Shown: one piece after another, positions 45,746-54,867 of the stretch | Layout: every line of letters begins with the position of its first letter | Numbering within the stretch: the first letter of the stretch is position 1 | Source: JAAYAY01 sp964563135 | GTDB lineage: Bacteria > Planctomycetota > Planctomycetia > Pirellulales > Thermoguttaceae | NCBI GenBank assembly: GCA_964563135.1 | Contig: CAZLWV010000013.1 | Coordinates: forward strand, 13,974 to 77,973 | Reading direction: 5' to 3' | DNA: 64,000 nt | The notes under the pieces: generated by a model | What the model was told of the DNA's origin: nothing | Seen by the model: only the letters and a program-made list of their open reading frames with translations | The model's database searches: none | Made by a program: the position numbers and the translations under genes

Positions 45746-45969
45746 GATATCGTCTCCCGAATCTAGACCGTTTAGGGGGCGACTGAGGGATTACTGCCGC
45801 TCTTGGCCGCCGATTGTCAGGCTCGATTCCGCGGGAATTATAACGCGACCCCCACCACAGAAACGGCAGAAGACCGGGAGCCACGTGTTCGCAGGGGCGG
45901 TTCGTGGGCCTCGGACAGCGAGACGACTCTGCAAAGGACCAGGGTTTCCATGGCAGCAGCAGGGAACTC

Positions 45970-48900
45970 TCAATCCTGAAATCCCTTGATATCCCCCTTG
46001 TCGGTAGTCAGCACGGTGGCAGGGCCGGAGGGGGTGCTGACGATCTCCATGTGCGTGGGGCGGCCGGCCACCTGGCCGATCCGGGAAGGTGCTCCTCGCG
46101 GATCGAGGGCAATCACAGACCCGTCGTCGCAACCGACGACGACTCGCGCGGGTTTGGAGCCCGTCGGGACAATGTATCGCAGCGAGAGGGGTGGGCTGGG
46201 CAGACGGGTCGACCACATCTTGACGCAGCGATGATTGAGGCAGACGACCAGGCCTTCGGAAAGGCCCACCACGATTTCTTTCTTCCCATCGCCGTCGAGG
46301 TCGCCGATGTCCATGTCCCGCATCCGAGACCGCGGGGTGCTGCTGATTGCCGGGCCAAACTGGGCGTTGGCGAGGCTGTCTCCTTCACGCGAGTAGACCG
46401 TCACCCGGTTCCACGTTCCGTTGACCGCGGTGGCCACTTCCGGCTTGCCATCCCCGTCGAGGTCTTGCTGCAGCAGAGCTGTGCGATTCTGGGCAGACCA
46501 GCCACCCACGTAGGAATGCCCTGCGGGAACACCGTCGTAGCCGTGACCGGAGACGGCCAGCGATCGGCTGTCGACCACGGCGAGCGAGTCGCTACCGTTT
46601 GGCCAGAGAGAGACGAGGAGGTTCCTGGTATCGCCATGCCCGTCGACAAGGAGGAACTTGCGTCCCGGTCCCCAGAACACGGGGGTGCGTTTCACAAGGC
46701 TGCCGGTCTCGTCGAGGATTTCCAGCGTGCAGGCACTGCCGACAAAACAGCGGACCTGGCCGCCATCGAACGGGCCGGTGTAGAGCCCGTGGATGCCTTC
46801 GTGTCCGGGCGCCGACTTGAACCAGTAGGTCTTGGCCGCTTCGTAGACAGCAGGATCCATCTGGGAGACAAAGGTCCAGCGGCGTTCTCCGTCGGTATCG
46901 AACGCAATCACCTTTTCGTCGACACAGCCAGCCAGAAGAAGCCTCGGTGTCTGCCACCAGTGGAGCACGCGGACAGGGCCGTCGGTTTCCAGTCGGCCCA
47001 GAGGCGTGCCGTCGAGCTTCAGCCGGTGGATCGTCGTGCCGGCAGCGACCGCCAGTTGGGCGCCGCCGGGCGAGTCGAACCAGACCATATCGGCCACAGC
47101 GCCGCCGATCTGGCCGGCGAGCGTAATGCGGGCATCGACGGCAGGAAGCTCTGCCGGCCGCGTGGAAGCCGCAAGCCGATCTTTGCGCTGTGCCTGGCCA
47201 GTTGCCAGCATCCGCCGAAGTGAGTCGGACAGCGCCGCGAGCAGGTCGCCGGCCGGAAATGCACCGCCAAGCACGTGCCGACCCTCGGGAAAGAAAACGT
47301 TGACCGATCGGCCTGTCGACTGTACCGCAACGGGTTGGCCGCCCAGGCGGAGTCTTTCGGGTTCGGCAATGGCAAGACCCAGGGTCGTCGGTTGCGAGAT
47401 CACGAGATTGACGGTCCCCGTTGTGAAGTCCCAGTCGATGTCAACTGGCTTGTCGCTCGACACGAGCGCGCGGTCGATTCCGGCACCGGTCAATGCATGT
47501 CCGAAGAGATGGTCATCGGCAAGCACGGCGAGCGCTGCGACCGTCTGGTCCTGACGCCCAGCAACGGCCAGGGCCGGTTGAGGCAGGGCGAGGGCGGCTG
47601 CATGGTCGCTCAGACGGATACAGGCTCGCGGGACGGAGACACCGGTGGCGGCCGGCGTCATGAGGTAGAAGGCCAGCCGGTGACCGCCTGTCTTGGCGGC
47701 GCCCTCCCACTTCATGGTGACGACGCCGCGTCCCTCAGCCTGTTCGACGTCGCCGGATCGCACCTCGGCGTCCGGCGCTCGAAGCACCTGCTGATTCGAA
47801 TCCCAGCGGCCGGCTGGCACCTGCCAGGTGGTCGATACCGACATGTTCTGACTATCGGCCCGGAACGTCAGATCGTCGACCACAAGGGCATAGCGGCCGG
47901 TGCGTTGTGCGAGCATACGGCGCCAGTTGCAGAAGGCAGCGTGGGGCACCTCTCCAACGGCCACTGCCGTGGGGCCAACCACGTCGGCGTGGAGGAGTGC
48001 CGCATCCATGGCGACGGACGGTTCCACCATGCCATCGGCACTGGTGAGAACCTGATTGTGATAGCCCTCCAGAACGACCCTTCCGTCGAGCCGCAATTCG
48101 AGGATGTCGAAGGTGTGGTAGGGGTTGCGCGAGGCGCCGTTGAAACCGTCCAGAAGAATGTAGTCACCGGAACCGTCCGGGGTACTTCGAAAACTGGCGA
48201 AGTAGAAGGACCGTTCCGGCGGTATGCCGCTCCCACGGGCGGCCCAGGCAGGATCCGGAAGCCGGTTGATATTCCACAGCCCCACCAGGTCGGTCGGCTG
48301 GCAAGGAACGATCGTGCCGGCGGGCCAGAAGGACTGGCCAAGGCGGAAGACCTTCGTGTCGACGCCCGTTCGATCACGGTAAGTGGCCCAACGCCCGTCA
48401 CCGGTCAGGTAGGCTGCCTTGTTGAGCATGCCCACGGAGGCCGAGTTGAGGGCCCAGTCGTGGTCGCGTCCAGAGATCAACGCCTCCTGGCCGCGCAGGA
48501 GTTGTTGGAGCACACCGTTCTCGAGCGGTTTGCGGTCGCCGGTGAGAGTCATGTAGGTCAGGATGGGCGCGATAGCGGTGCAATACCAGAAGAGGTTGTC
48601 GTTCTCGCCGGCCACCCAGGCATGGTCGTGCAGGGAGCCGAAGGCAAGTTGGCCACCCCGGATACACTGCGCCCAGACGGGGTGTGGATAGTGCTTGTCG
48701 AAATACCGGCCGAGGCAGTAGAGGGAGATCGCCGACCACTGCCCATGGCGAGTACCGACGCTCGAGCGGGGTTCGGCAAGGCTGTAAACACCTTCGTCCT
48801 TGCGATGGTTGAGCTGACGGGCGAAGGCATTGGTGATCTTGAGACGCTCCTCGTCGGAAAAGACGGGACTCTCTTCAATCAGATCCCAGAAGAGAATCGC

Positions 48901-50427
48901 CATGTGGGCATTGTAATGGTAGAAGCCGGCCAGCGGATCGTGCTTGTTCTCGATTCGTTCGCCGTCGATCTCCTCAATCTCCCGGATCGCCTGCTGGTCG
49001 GGGAACGAAAGCCTAACGACCTCTCGGGCGCAAGCCTCGTTTCCGGTCATGTAGTACATGGCCATGTGCTTGCTGATGCTGCACCAACCGAAATAGCCGA
49101 TCGATCCGTAGCCCCGCGATGCCTCCCAGGTTTCAAAACTCCTGATGTCGCTGGGAGGATCGATCCCCTTTCCAAGTTGCGTCGCCATCGTCCAGCCGAT
49201 CGACAATTGGCCATTCTCACAGGGCACCGCAGCGAGGACGGCAGCCAGTTTGTCGGCCCCGCTGGCGACCCCCAGCGGATCGCTGCCGCCAACGATCACC
49301 ACGGAGTTGCCATTGCCGTAGGGGTTGTGGACCGTGCGGAGCGCGTAGCCTTCGGGGCCCGGATACTTGAGGTCCACCAGGCAGTAGTAGTGATCGTAAA
49401 GCTGGTTGATCACCTTGTTGGTGGACCGGTTGCCCAGCACGATGAGGTTCTGCTGCAACGGTATGCCAGCCTCGGGTGAATCATCGGCAAGCACGGGGAG
49501 CTGCACCCCGGCCCGCTCCTGGATGACCTGCTGGATCCTCGCGGCGGCCGTCCGGTACGAGGCATCCGAGGGAGGGGTAACGATGGCCGCACAGGCCCTC
49601 CCGTCGCGCACCAGCGGGATCTGAAGGCAGAGATCGCCGAGTTGGTCGTACTGAGGAGGAACCGGTTCGGGGGGCGGTGGAGGAGGAGCCGGCACGCCGC
49701 CGGTGAGCTGGACATCGGTGAGGAGTACCCGGGGAGTTGGCTCCCGATGGCAATAGAGATAGATGGTGCACCGATCCGTCGCAGGCGGAGCGGTGCCGGT
49801 GACAGAAACCTCCGAGTATTCGTGCGTCGACTCCGCTCTCAAACCGGTCTGCACGTAACGGTTCGAAGGCAGAAACCTCAACTGCAGGTAGGCCCCCGCG
49901 GTAGAGGCTCCCTGGACACCACGGACCTTCACGGCGACCTGGTAGGTTTGGCCACCCTCCACCGGTACCGTCTGGGTGATGCCGATCTCGGCGGTCTGGT
50001 CATTGTCGGCGATCAGCAGCGAGGTGCGGCCCTGGTCGTCTCTGACAAGTTCAAGCTTCTGCTGCTGGCCACCGCTGCCGTATCTGAACCAGCCCAGAGG
50101 AACGCCGCGATCGTCGGCGCCGTCGCCGAAGGATGGATTCTGCAATTTGACAGGGTAGGGCTCGCCGGACCAGACCGGCGCCACCATTCCGGCCAGGAGC
50201 AGCACCGCAGCCAGGGGGACTCGCCGTCGGCATCCGATGGCGACGCCAGCGGAGTCCATGCACGAGCGCGATGGAGGGAAGCCCGGGTTTTTGCGGTCTC
50301 CCACCGGGGGGCCACAAGCATCGTCGATGCCGACATCACTGGAGCCGATCCCAAGGCTCCTGCCGCCGCCAGTGGCTTCCGCCCATGGGAAACCTCCCCG
50401 GCGGTTCTGGGATAGATCTTCACTCAT
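45970..50427 (-). CDS. Very large exported protein: heparinase-like superhelix with FG-GAP repeats
   Basis: About 1,485 residues. ATG 50427 overlaps the stop of the upstream hydrolase gene by 8 bases, suggesting coupling. A second possible start at 50259 gives the clearer signal peptide (RVPLAAVLLLAGMVAPVWSG). A CBM-like sandwich at about residues 95-220 (QLRFLPSNRYVQTGL) is followed by a Pro stretch. A long helical barrel runs from about residue 380 to 700 (KHMAMYYMTGNEACAREVVR, FYHYNAHMAILFWDLIEESP) with a heparinase II/III-like beta sandwich after it. FG-GAP-type units near the end carry calcium-loop motifs DLDGDGKPEVA and DLDGDGKKEIVV. It probably degrades or binds an acidic polysaccharide. 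Substrate unknown. Confidence 0.72.
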   Translation of the reverse strand: MSEDLSQNRRGGFPWAEATGGGRSLGIGSSDVGIDDACGPPVGDRKNPGFPPSRSCMDSAGVAIGCRRRVPLAAVLLLAGMVAPVWSGEPYPVKLQNPSFGDGADDRGVPLGWFRYGSGGQQQKLELVRDDQGRTSLLIADNDQTAEIGITQTVPVEGGQTYQVAVKVRGVQGASTAGAYLQLRFLPSNRYVQTGLRAESTHEYSEVSVTGTAPPATDRCTIYLYCHREPTPRVLLTDVQLTGGVPAPPPPPPEPVPPQYDQLGDLCLQIPLVRDGRACAAIVTPPSDASYRTAAARIQQVIQERAGVQLPVLADDSPEAGIPLQQNLIVLGNRSTNKVINQLYDHYYCLVDLKYPGPEGYALRTVHNPYGNGNSVVIVGGSDPLGVASGADKLAAVLAAVPCENGQLSIGWTMATQLGKGIDPPSDIRSFETWEASRGYGSIGYFGWCSISKHMAMYYMTGNEACAREVVRLSFPDQQAIREIEEIDGERIENKHDPLAGFYHYNAHMAILFWDLIEESPVFSDEERLKITNAFARQLNHRKDEGVYSLAEPRSSVGTRHGQWSAISLYCLGRYFDKHYPHPVWAQCIRGGQLAFGSLHDHAWVAGENDNLFWYCTAIAPILTYMTLTGDRKPLENGVLQQLLRGQEALISGRDHDWALNSASVGMLNKAAYLTGDGRWATYRDRTGVDTKVFRLGQSFWPAGTIVPCQPTDLVGLWNINRLPDPAWAARGSGIPPERSFYFASFRSTPDGSGDYILLDGFNGASRNPYHTFDILELRLDGRVVLEGYHNQVLTSADGMVEPSVAMDAALLHADVVGPTAVAVGEVPHAAFCNWRRMLAQRTGRYALVVDDLTFRADSQNMSVSTTWQVPAGRWDSNQQVLRAPDAEVRSGDVEQAEGRGVVTMKWEGAAKTGGHRLAFYLMTPAATGVSVPRACIRLSDHAAALALPQPALAVAGRQDQTVAALAVLADDHLFGHALTGAGIDRALVSSDKPVDIDWDFTTGTVNLVISQPTTLGLAIAEPERLRLGGQPVAVQSTGRSVNVFFPEGRHVLGGAFPAGDLLAALSDSLRRMLATGQAQRKDRLAASTRPAELPAVDARITLAGQIGGAVADMVWFDSPGGAQLAVAAGTTIHRLKLDGTPLGRLETDGPVRVLHWWQTPRLLLAGCVDEKVIAFDTDGERRWTFVSQMDPAVYEAAKTYWFKSAPGHEGIHGLYTGPFDGGQVRCFVGSACTLEILDETGSLVKRTPVFWGPGRKFLLVDGHGDTRNLLVSLWPNGSDSLAVVDSRSLAVSGHGYDGVPAGHSYVGGWSAQNRTALLQQDLDGDGKPEVATAVNGTWNRVTVYSREGDSLANAQFGPAISSTPRSRMRDMDIGDLDGDGKKEIVVGLSEGLVVCLNHRCVKMWSTRLPSPPLSLRYIVPTGSKPARVVVGCDDGSVIALDPRGAPSRIGQVAGRPTHMEIVSTPSGPATVLTTDKGDIKGFQD

Positions 50428-51631
50428 GAGACTCTTCCCCAATTTGGGCCGGCGATCGCTCTTTCAGCCAGCGAGTCAGAAACGCGATTCCGGTTTCGAC
50501 TCTCGGTTCGTGTCCAGCTTCGTGGAGATCCATTTCGATCCGATCGGCAATGCCGAGTTTCTCGTAGTGCACCCGAGCGGCCTCGAATTCTTCTACGACC
50601 TGGGGCCAGTAGGCAATCCCGTCCAGCTTGCCGGTCTGGATCAGTAGTGGCCGGGGGCAAATCAGGCTGACGACGTCGGAATCAGAGAATTCCGTCAGCC
50701 AGCCCTGGAAGAACGCATGATCCTCGTCGGTTTCCAGAAAACAACTGTATCGGGGGTCGGGCACCGCCATCTTGTTGCGGCGGTGATTGAACCAGGCGGC
50801 CACCACGCCAACCTTGATTCTCGGCTCCAAGGGCAGCCAGAACATGGTGGCCGTTCCACCGAGCGACACGCCCCACATGCCGATCCGTTCGGCATCGATC
50901 TTGGGGTCCTTCACGACTTCGTCCAGAAGCCGCTGCATACGGACCAGTTCGATCCCCGGCAAGCTTGTGCCGGCCAACCGGCAGAGCCGCTCGATCCGAT
51001 TGCGGCGCTCGACGCTGCGCAGATTCATCGGAGCGAGGACGGCAAACCCAGCGTCGACCAGGGCTTCCGCGTATCGCTTGTAGTGGTTCCCTTCATCGAG
51101 CACGCCGAAAGTGCGCTCGGGATGGCTGCCAATTCCATGCTGGGCGATGACGAGCGGCACCGGACTGGCGGGACTCGCGCCGCCGGGCAGAACCAGGAGC
51201 CCTTCAGCCGTCACGCCACCCAGGGGGAGTGTCAACCACTGGGCGTTGCGTTGGCCCAGGAGCGAGTGCGGCCGCCGCTGGAGATCGCCACTCTTGGTCA
51301 GTTCGAGCGGCCTGACGACTTCTTCCTGCCAGCGCCGCCGGTGGGGCTCGACGCTCTTGAGAAATGCCTCAACACTCGAGTAGTCGCGGTTCCACGACCG
51401 CTCTGCACGGGCGGGATAGTCGTCTACAAGCCACTTCCGCAGGTAGCTCTCGAGCTGGCTGGCATATTCACCGGTCCGCTGCTCCTCGAAGGCTTTCCCA
51501 TCGTCGCTCGCCGGTTGCTGGGCGCTGGCAACACCAGGCCCTTGCCCGGCAAGTGCGGCAAGCCCTGCGAACACAACAAGCCGGGACGCGGCCTTCCGAA
51601 TCGTCACCCATCGTTCCACCAGCATGACCAT
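50420..51631 (-). CDS. Exported alpha/beta hydrolase (acetylxylan-esterase-like)
   Basis: A 403-residue protein beginning MVMLVERWVTIRKAASRLVV, with a signal peptide near residues 12-38 (VVFAGLAALAGQGPGVASAQ). An upstream Met three codons later is also possible. Alpha/beta-hydrolase marks: the oxyanion strand PLVIAQHGIGSHPERTF, nucleophile elbow GVSLGG in IGMWGVSLGGTATMFWL (about residue 257), then ICPRPLLIQTGKLDGIAYWP for the acidic residue and the His in LHEAGHEPRVETG. The N-terminal 110 residues are a helical cap. It overlaps the start of the large heparinase-like gene by eight bases, so the two are probably co-translated. A role in deacylating a polysaccharide is inference. Confidence 0.85.
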   Translation of the reverse strand: MVMLVERWVTIRKAASRLVVFAGLAALAGQGPGVASAQQPASDDGKAFEEQRTGEYASQLESYLRKWLVDDYPARAERSWNRDYSSVEAFLKSVEPHRRRWQEEVVRPLELTKSGDLQRRPHSLLGQRNAQWLTLPLGGVTAEGLLVLPGGASPASPVPLVIAQHGIGSHPERTFGVLDEGNHYKRYAEALVDAGFAVLAPMNLRSVERRNRIERLCRLAGTSLPGIELVRMQRLLDEVVKDPKIDAERIGMWGVSLGGTATMFWLPLEPRIKVGVVAAWFNHRRNKMAVPDPRYSCFLETDEDHAFFQGWLTEFSDSDVVSLICPRPLLIQTGKLDGIAYWPQVVEEFEAARVHYEKLGIADRIEMDLHEAGHEPRVETGIAFLTRWLKERSPAQIGEESHE

Positions 51632-51824
51632 ACCCTCTCTCTGGATGTGCTCATCGGACGTCTGAGAGAGTCATCCTAGCAGGTCGCAGTACCGGAAACG
51701 AGACTCGGCAGCCAAGGTCGGCACTCGGAGCTCGGAGTCTACCGACCTTGGCGACAGGATATCGAGGGGCCCGCCGTCGCTCGGGCCGGGCCGCCCGCCC
51801 CGGAGTCTGGGGGTCGACCCTCGA

Positions 51825-52583
51825 CTATGGCAGATCGTCGAGAAACCGGATGAGCCGGTCGTAGAATTCCGGCGGCTGGGGGTCGTTGTGATCACCCCCT
51901 TCGATGACCAGGAACTGTTTTGGCTCGTTGGCTGCCTGGTGGAGGCGGCGGCCGATTTCGAAAGGGACAATCCGGTCCGCGTCGCCGTGGCTCTGGAGCA
52001 ACGGTCCCCGGTAGGCCCCGATCTTCGCCATGGAATCGAATCGTGTGCGAAGGAACCGCCCGACGGGCAACCAGGGATAATGGACGGCGGCCAGGTCAGG
52101 CATCGACGTGAAGGTGCTTTCGAGAACCAGCGCCCGCGCACCGTCGCAAGCCAGGTCGACCGAAACAGCGCCGCCGAGAGAACGTCCCATGAGGACCATT
52201 CCCCGAGGGTCGATCCCTTCACGACCGGCCAGCCATGCCCGGGCCGAACGGGCATCGTCGAGAATGCCTTTTTCGTTGGGGCGGCCTTCGCTTCGGCCAT
52301 ATCCCCGGTAATCGTAGAGCATGATCGAGGCGCCAACCACATGACTGAGAACGCGGGCAGTCTCCGCACGATCGCTGAGGTTGCCGGCATTGCCGTGGCT
52401 GAAAAGAATCACGGCTCGCGGATCGTCATGGCGGATATACCAGCCGTGGAGCCGGGTCCCGTCGGCAGACGTGAACGCCACGTCTTCGAACTTAAGATCC
52501 CGCGGATGCCACTGGCCGACCGGATAGCGAGAAGGGAAGAAGATGAACGATTCTTCCAGAATCATGGAGGGCATCTCCGCCAT
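51825..52583 (-). CDS. Alpha/beta hydrolase of the BEM46/ABHD13-like type
   Basis: A 252-residue hydrolase if started at Met 52583 (MAEMPSMILEESFIFFPSRY); the frame extends to 52661 without typical sequence. The fold is clear: VILFSHGNAGNLSDRAETAR as the oxyanion strand, MLYDYRGYGRSEGRPNEKG, and the nucleophile elbow GRSLGG in MVLMGRSLGGAVSVDL. An Asp lies in LQSHGDADRIVPFEIG, and a final His in VIEGGDHNDPQPPEFYD completes the triad. It has a short N-terminal hydrophobic-acidic stretch and may be membrane-bound, as ABHD13-like proteins are. Substrate unknown. Confidence 0.9.
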   Translation of the reverse strand: MAEMPSMILEESFIFFPSRYPVGQWHPRDLKFEDVAFTSADGTRLHGWYIRHDDPRAVILFSHGNAGNLSDRAETARVLSHVVGASIMLYDYRGYGRSEGRPNEKGILDDARSARAWLAGREGIDPRGMVLMGRSLGGAVSVDLACDGARALVLESTFTSMPDLAAVHYPWLPVGRFLRTRFDSMAKIGAYRGPLLQSHGDADRIVPFEIGRRLHQAANEPKQFLVIEGGDHNDPQPPEFYDRLIRFLDDLP

Positions 52584-52739
52584 GGGCCGCGCTGCCCGTG
52601 ACGATTTGCTGCGATCACCTCGATGGGAGGGGCCCCGACAAGAGCTGGCCGGTATCGACAAGATAGCAACGACCTCGCCCCTCCGACCGATGGGGAGGCG
52701 AGGCCGCTGCTTGTCCCACTCGGCAGTGAGGTGTACGGG

Positions 52740-53690
52740 CTATTTCGCGTTGAACTGGTAGTTGGGATTTCGAACGTCGAAATCGGCGTCGGTGAATCCG
52801 TTGTTCAGTTTCAGATCGACATAGGTGTATTCTTCGAGAAGCTGCGGAGCGCCGCCTTCCTTCTCGGGCCAACCATAGGATTCGTACCGGATCGGCACAT
52901 TGAGCTCATCATCGACGTAGATGCGGGCCACGTGAAAGCGGAAGTTGCTGCGAGGCTTCGGATGGACGACCTGGAGGCACGTGCAGACGCGATCGTCGAT
53001 CTTGGCGCCGGGATAGAACTTCACTTCGCACTCGCCGTACTTGATGTCCTGCTCGCCCACCTGGATGAGGCGGCGAACGAGAGTCACCAGGCCGATCTCG
53101 GTGATCGGATAGCGGTTGTCCTTCATCGCGATCTGGCCGGTCGGATCGAGCGGAACCGTGCCAAACATCTTCTGGATGCCGACCCCGTGGGCCATCATCT
53201 TGCCGTCATTGGCATCCTCGCGATAGATCACCTCCTGCCCTTTCTTGCCGTCGGGCGAGAGGAAGTACATGTAGACGCTGAACGGCCGATGGCGGATCTT
53301 GACGAACATGATTTCGTAGTCGCCTAGCTTGCCGTCGATCCGCTCACGTTTGACCATCCGCGCCTGATAGTCCTGGATACGTTCCAGGTCGTCGATGCCG
53401 TCGTAGGCCCAACGGAGACACGGCATGAGGGGATGCTCGTCCGGGCTGCGCTGGCCGAGAATCTGCCGCGCGCGGTCAGCCGTGGCGGGCACCGAACGCT
53501 CTGCTACCTGGTACTCAGGTTTTTGCTGGGAAGCCTGGGCCGTGTTCTGCGCCAAGTTAAGGCCGCCGCGCGCGTCTGGGGCCGATTGACCCTGATAGTC
53601 CTGTGCGATCGCAATGGGCACGATCGTGGCAACGCCAAGGAGCGCAGAGAAGACAGGCGATTTGCTGAATCTGCAGAAGACGGGCGACAT
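52740..53690 (-). CDS. Exported DUF1571 protein
   Basis: A 316-residue protein starting at MSPVFCRFSKSPVFSALLGV, which includes a signal peptide cleaved near IAIAQD; the in-frame extension to 53741 lacks a signal. The DUF1571 region has GIDDLERIQDYQARMVKRER, IDGKLGDYEIMFVKIRHRPF, VIYREDANDGKMMAHG and the closing FTDADFDVRNPNYQFN. The domain is a lipid-binding-like beta half-barrel found almost only in planctomycetes, and its function is unknown. It is divergent from the metallo-hydrolase gene. Confidence 0.9.
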   Translation of the reverse strand: MSPVFCRFSKSPVFSALLGVATIVPIAIAQDYQGQSAPDARGGLNLAQNTAQASQQKPEYQVAERSVPATADRARQILGQRSPDEHPLMPCLRWAYDGIDDLERIQDYQARMVKRERIDGKLGDYEIMFVKIRHRPFSVYMYFLSPDGKKGQEVIYREDANDGKMMAHGVGIQKMFGTVPLDPTGQIAMKDNRYPITEIGLVTLVRRLIQVGEQDIKYGECEVKFYPGAKIDDRVCTCLQVVHPKPRSNFRFHVARIYVDDELNVPIRYESYGWPEKEGGAPQLLEEYTYVDLKLNNGFTDADFDVRNPNYQFNAK

Positions 53691-54067
53691 CAAATACACT
53701 CCCTTGCCGATTGGGTCAGAACGCCACGCCGCGGGATCCACGAGACCTGAGTGGCGTTCGGGGTCCTCCTTGACACACTCTCACTCCGTTTGCCGCCGAT
53801 CGCTCCGGCGCAGAAGAAACCGGCTGGTTCCGGTGCGGGAAATGCCCGGCTCCAACCTTTCTGCTCAATCCGGTGGCAACAAAGTGCAGAAAACCGGTGT
53901 GGACTGTTTCAGTCCTCTTGGTCGTTATCGCGTAATACGTCCGGCAGAATTACAATGTTTCGTGCAACCAGACACTTTTGCCTAACCGGTCGACTGTTTC
54001 GCGATCGACTATCTTTCAGTAACCGCCGCATTTTACCCAAATTCGTTCCTCGCGGGGAGTCCAATTC
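53691..54067. other. Divergent promoter region
   Basis: About 380 bases between the DUF1571 gene (minus) and the metallo-beta-lactamase-fold gene (plus). Both promoters must lie here. GGGGAG near 54053 serves the plus-strand gene. No repeat or RNA gene was recognised. Confidence 0.45.
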
Positions 54068-54757
54068 GTGCAGTTTGACCAGATGAAGATTCAAATCGTT
54101 GTTTCCGCAGGATTCCAACAGAACACCTATGTCGTCTGGCGCCCTGGGCGGGAGGACTGCCTGGTAATCGACCCCGGACTGGAACCGGAGAAGATCCTCG
54201 ATCTCCTCGAATCCGGTAGACTCACCCCGGCGGCGATTCTGAACACCCACGGGCACAGCGACCATATCGGCGGGAATGAGGCCCTCAAGAACAGATGGCC
54301 CGATTGTCCGCTGGTGATTGGCGAAAACGAGGTGGCAAAGCTGTCGGACCCGAGACAGAACCTGTCGCTCATGTTCGGAGCCCACCTGATAAGCCCCCCT
54401 GCCGATCAGACCGTGGCGGACGGAGACATCTATTCGGCGGCAGGATTCGACCTGGCCGTCTGGGCAATTCCCGGCCATTCGGCAGGTCACATTGTGCTGG
54501 CCGTCGAGGGGCAGACGCCGGGTGTGGTCTTCGTGGGAGACGTGATCTTTCGCGGATCGATCGGGCGGACCGACTTCCCCGACGGCAATTTCGAGCAGTT
54601 GGCTGCCGGGATCAAGAACCGGTTGTTCATTCTGCCGGACGACACGGTTCTTCTTTCCGGACACGGTCCGGCAACGACGGTCGGAAAGGAGCGACGGACG
54701 AATCCTTTCGTGGGGGAACGGGCCGCGGGCCCCGCCGAAGAATGGATCGGGGAATGA
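54068..54757 (+). CDS. Metallo-beta-lactamase-fold hydrolase (glyoxalase II-like)
   Basis: A 229-residue enzyme. The start is GTG 54068 with GGGGAG upstream; ATG 54083 is an alternative. The metal-binding HxHxDH motif is THGHSDHIGG (His 61, His 63, Asp 65, His 66). The fold is completed by AIPGHSAGHIVLAVEG, VFVGDVIFRGSIGRTDFPDG and the final SGHGPATTVGKER. This places it in the YcbL/glyoxalase-II subgroup, which hydrolyses thioesters; the substrate is not determined. It is cytoplasmic, with no signal peptide. It converges with the histidine kinase gene after about 110 bases. Confidence 0.9.
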   Translation: MQFDQMKIQIVVSAGFQQNTYVVWRPGREDCLVIDPGLEPEKILDLLESGRLTPAAILNTHGHSDHIGGNEALKNRWPDCPLVIGENEVAKLSDPRQNLSLMFGAHLISPPADQTVADGDIYSAAGFDLAVWAIPGHSAGHIVLAVEGQTPGVVFVGDVIFRGSIGRTDFPDGNFEQLAAGIKNRLFILPDDTVLLSGHGPATTVGKERRTNPFVGERAAGPAEEWIGE

Positions 54758-54867
54758 CGGGTGGGTTGAAACGGCGGCTTTTGCCCGGCACTGCGAGACG
54801 ATCTGCCGACAAAGGCGGCTGCGGAGGCTGCAGCGCTGGGTAGCGCACGCGTCGGGCCGACGACGGC

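Noticed and set aside
47275..49479. Plus-strand frame of 734 codons antisense to the heparinase-like gene
   Set aside because: The minus strand shows FG-GAP loops and a signal peptide; this frame is antisense noise despite its length.
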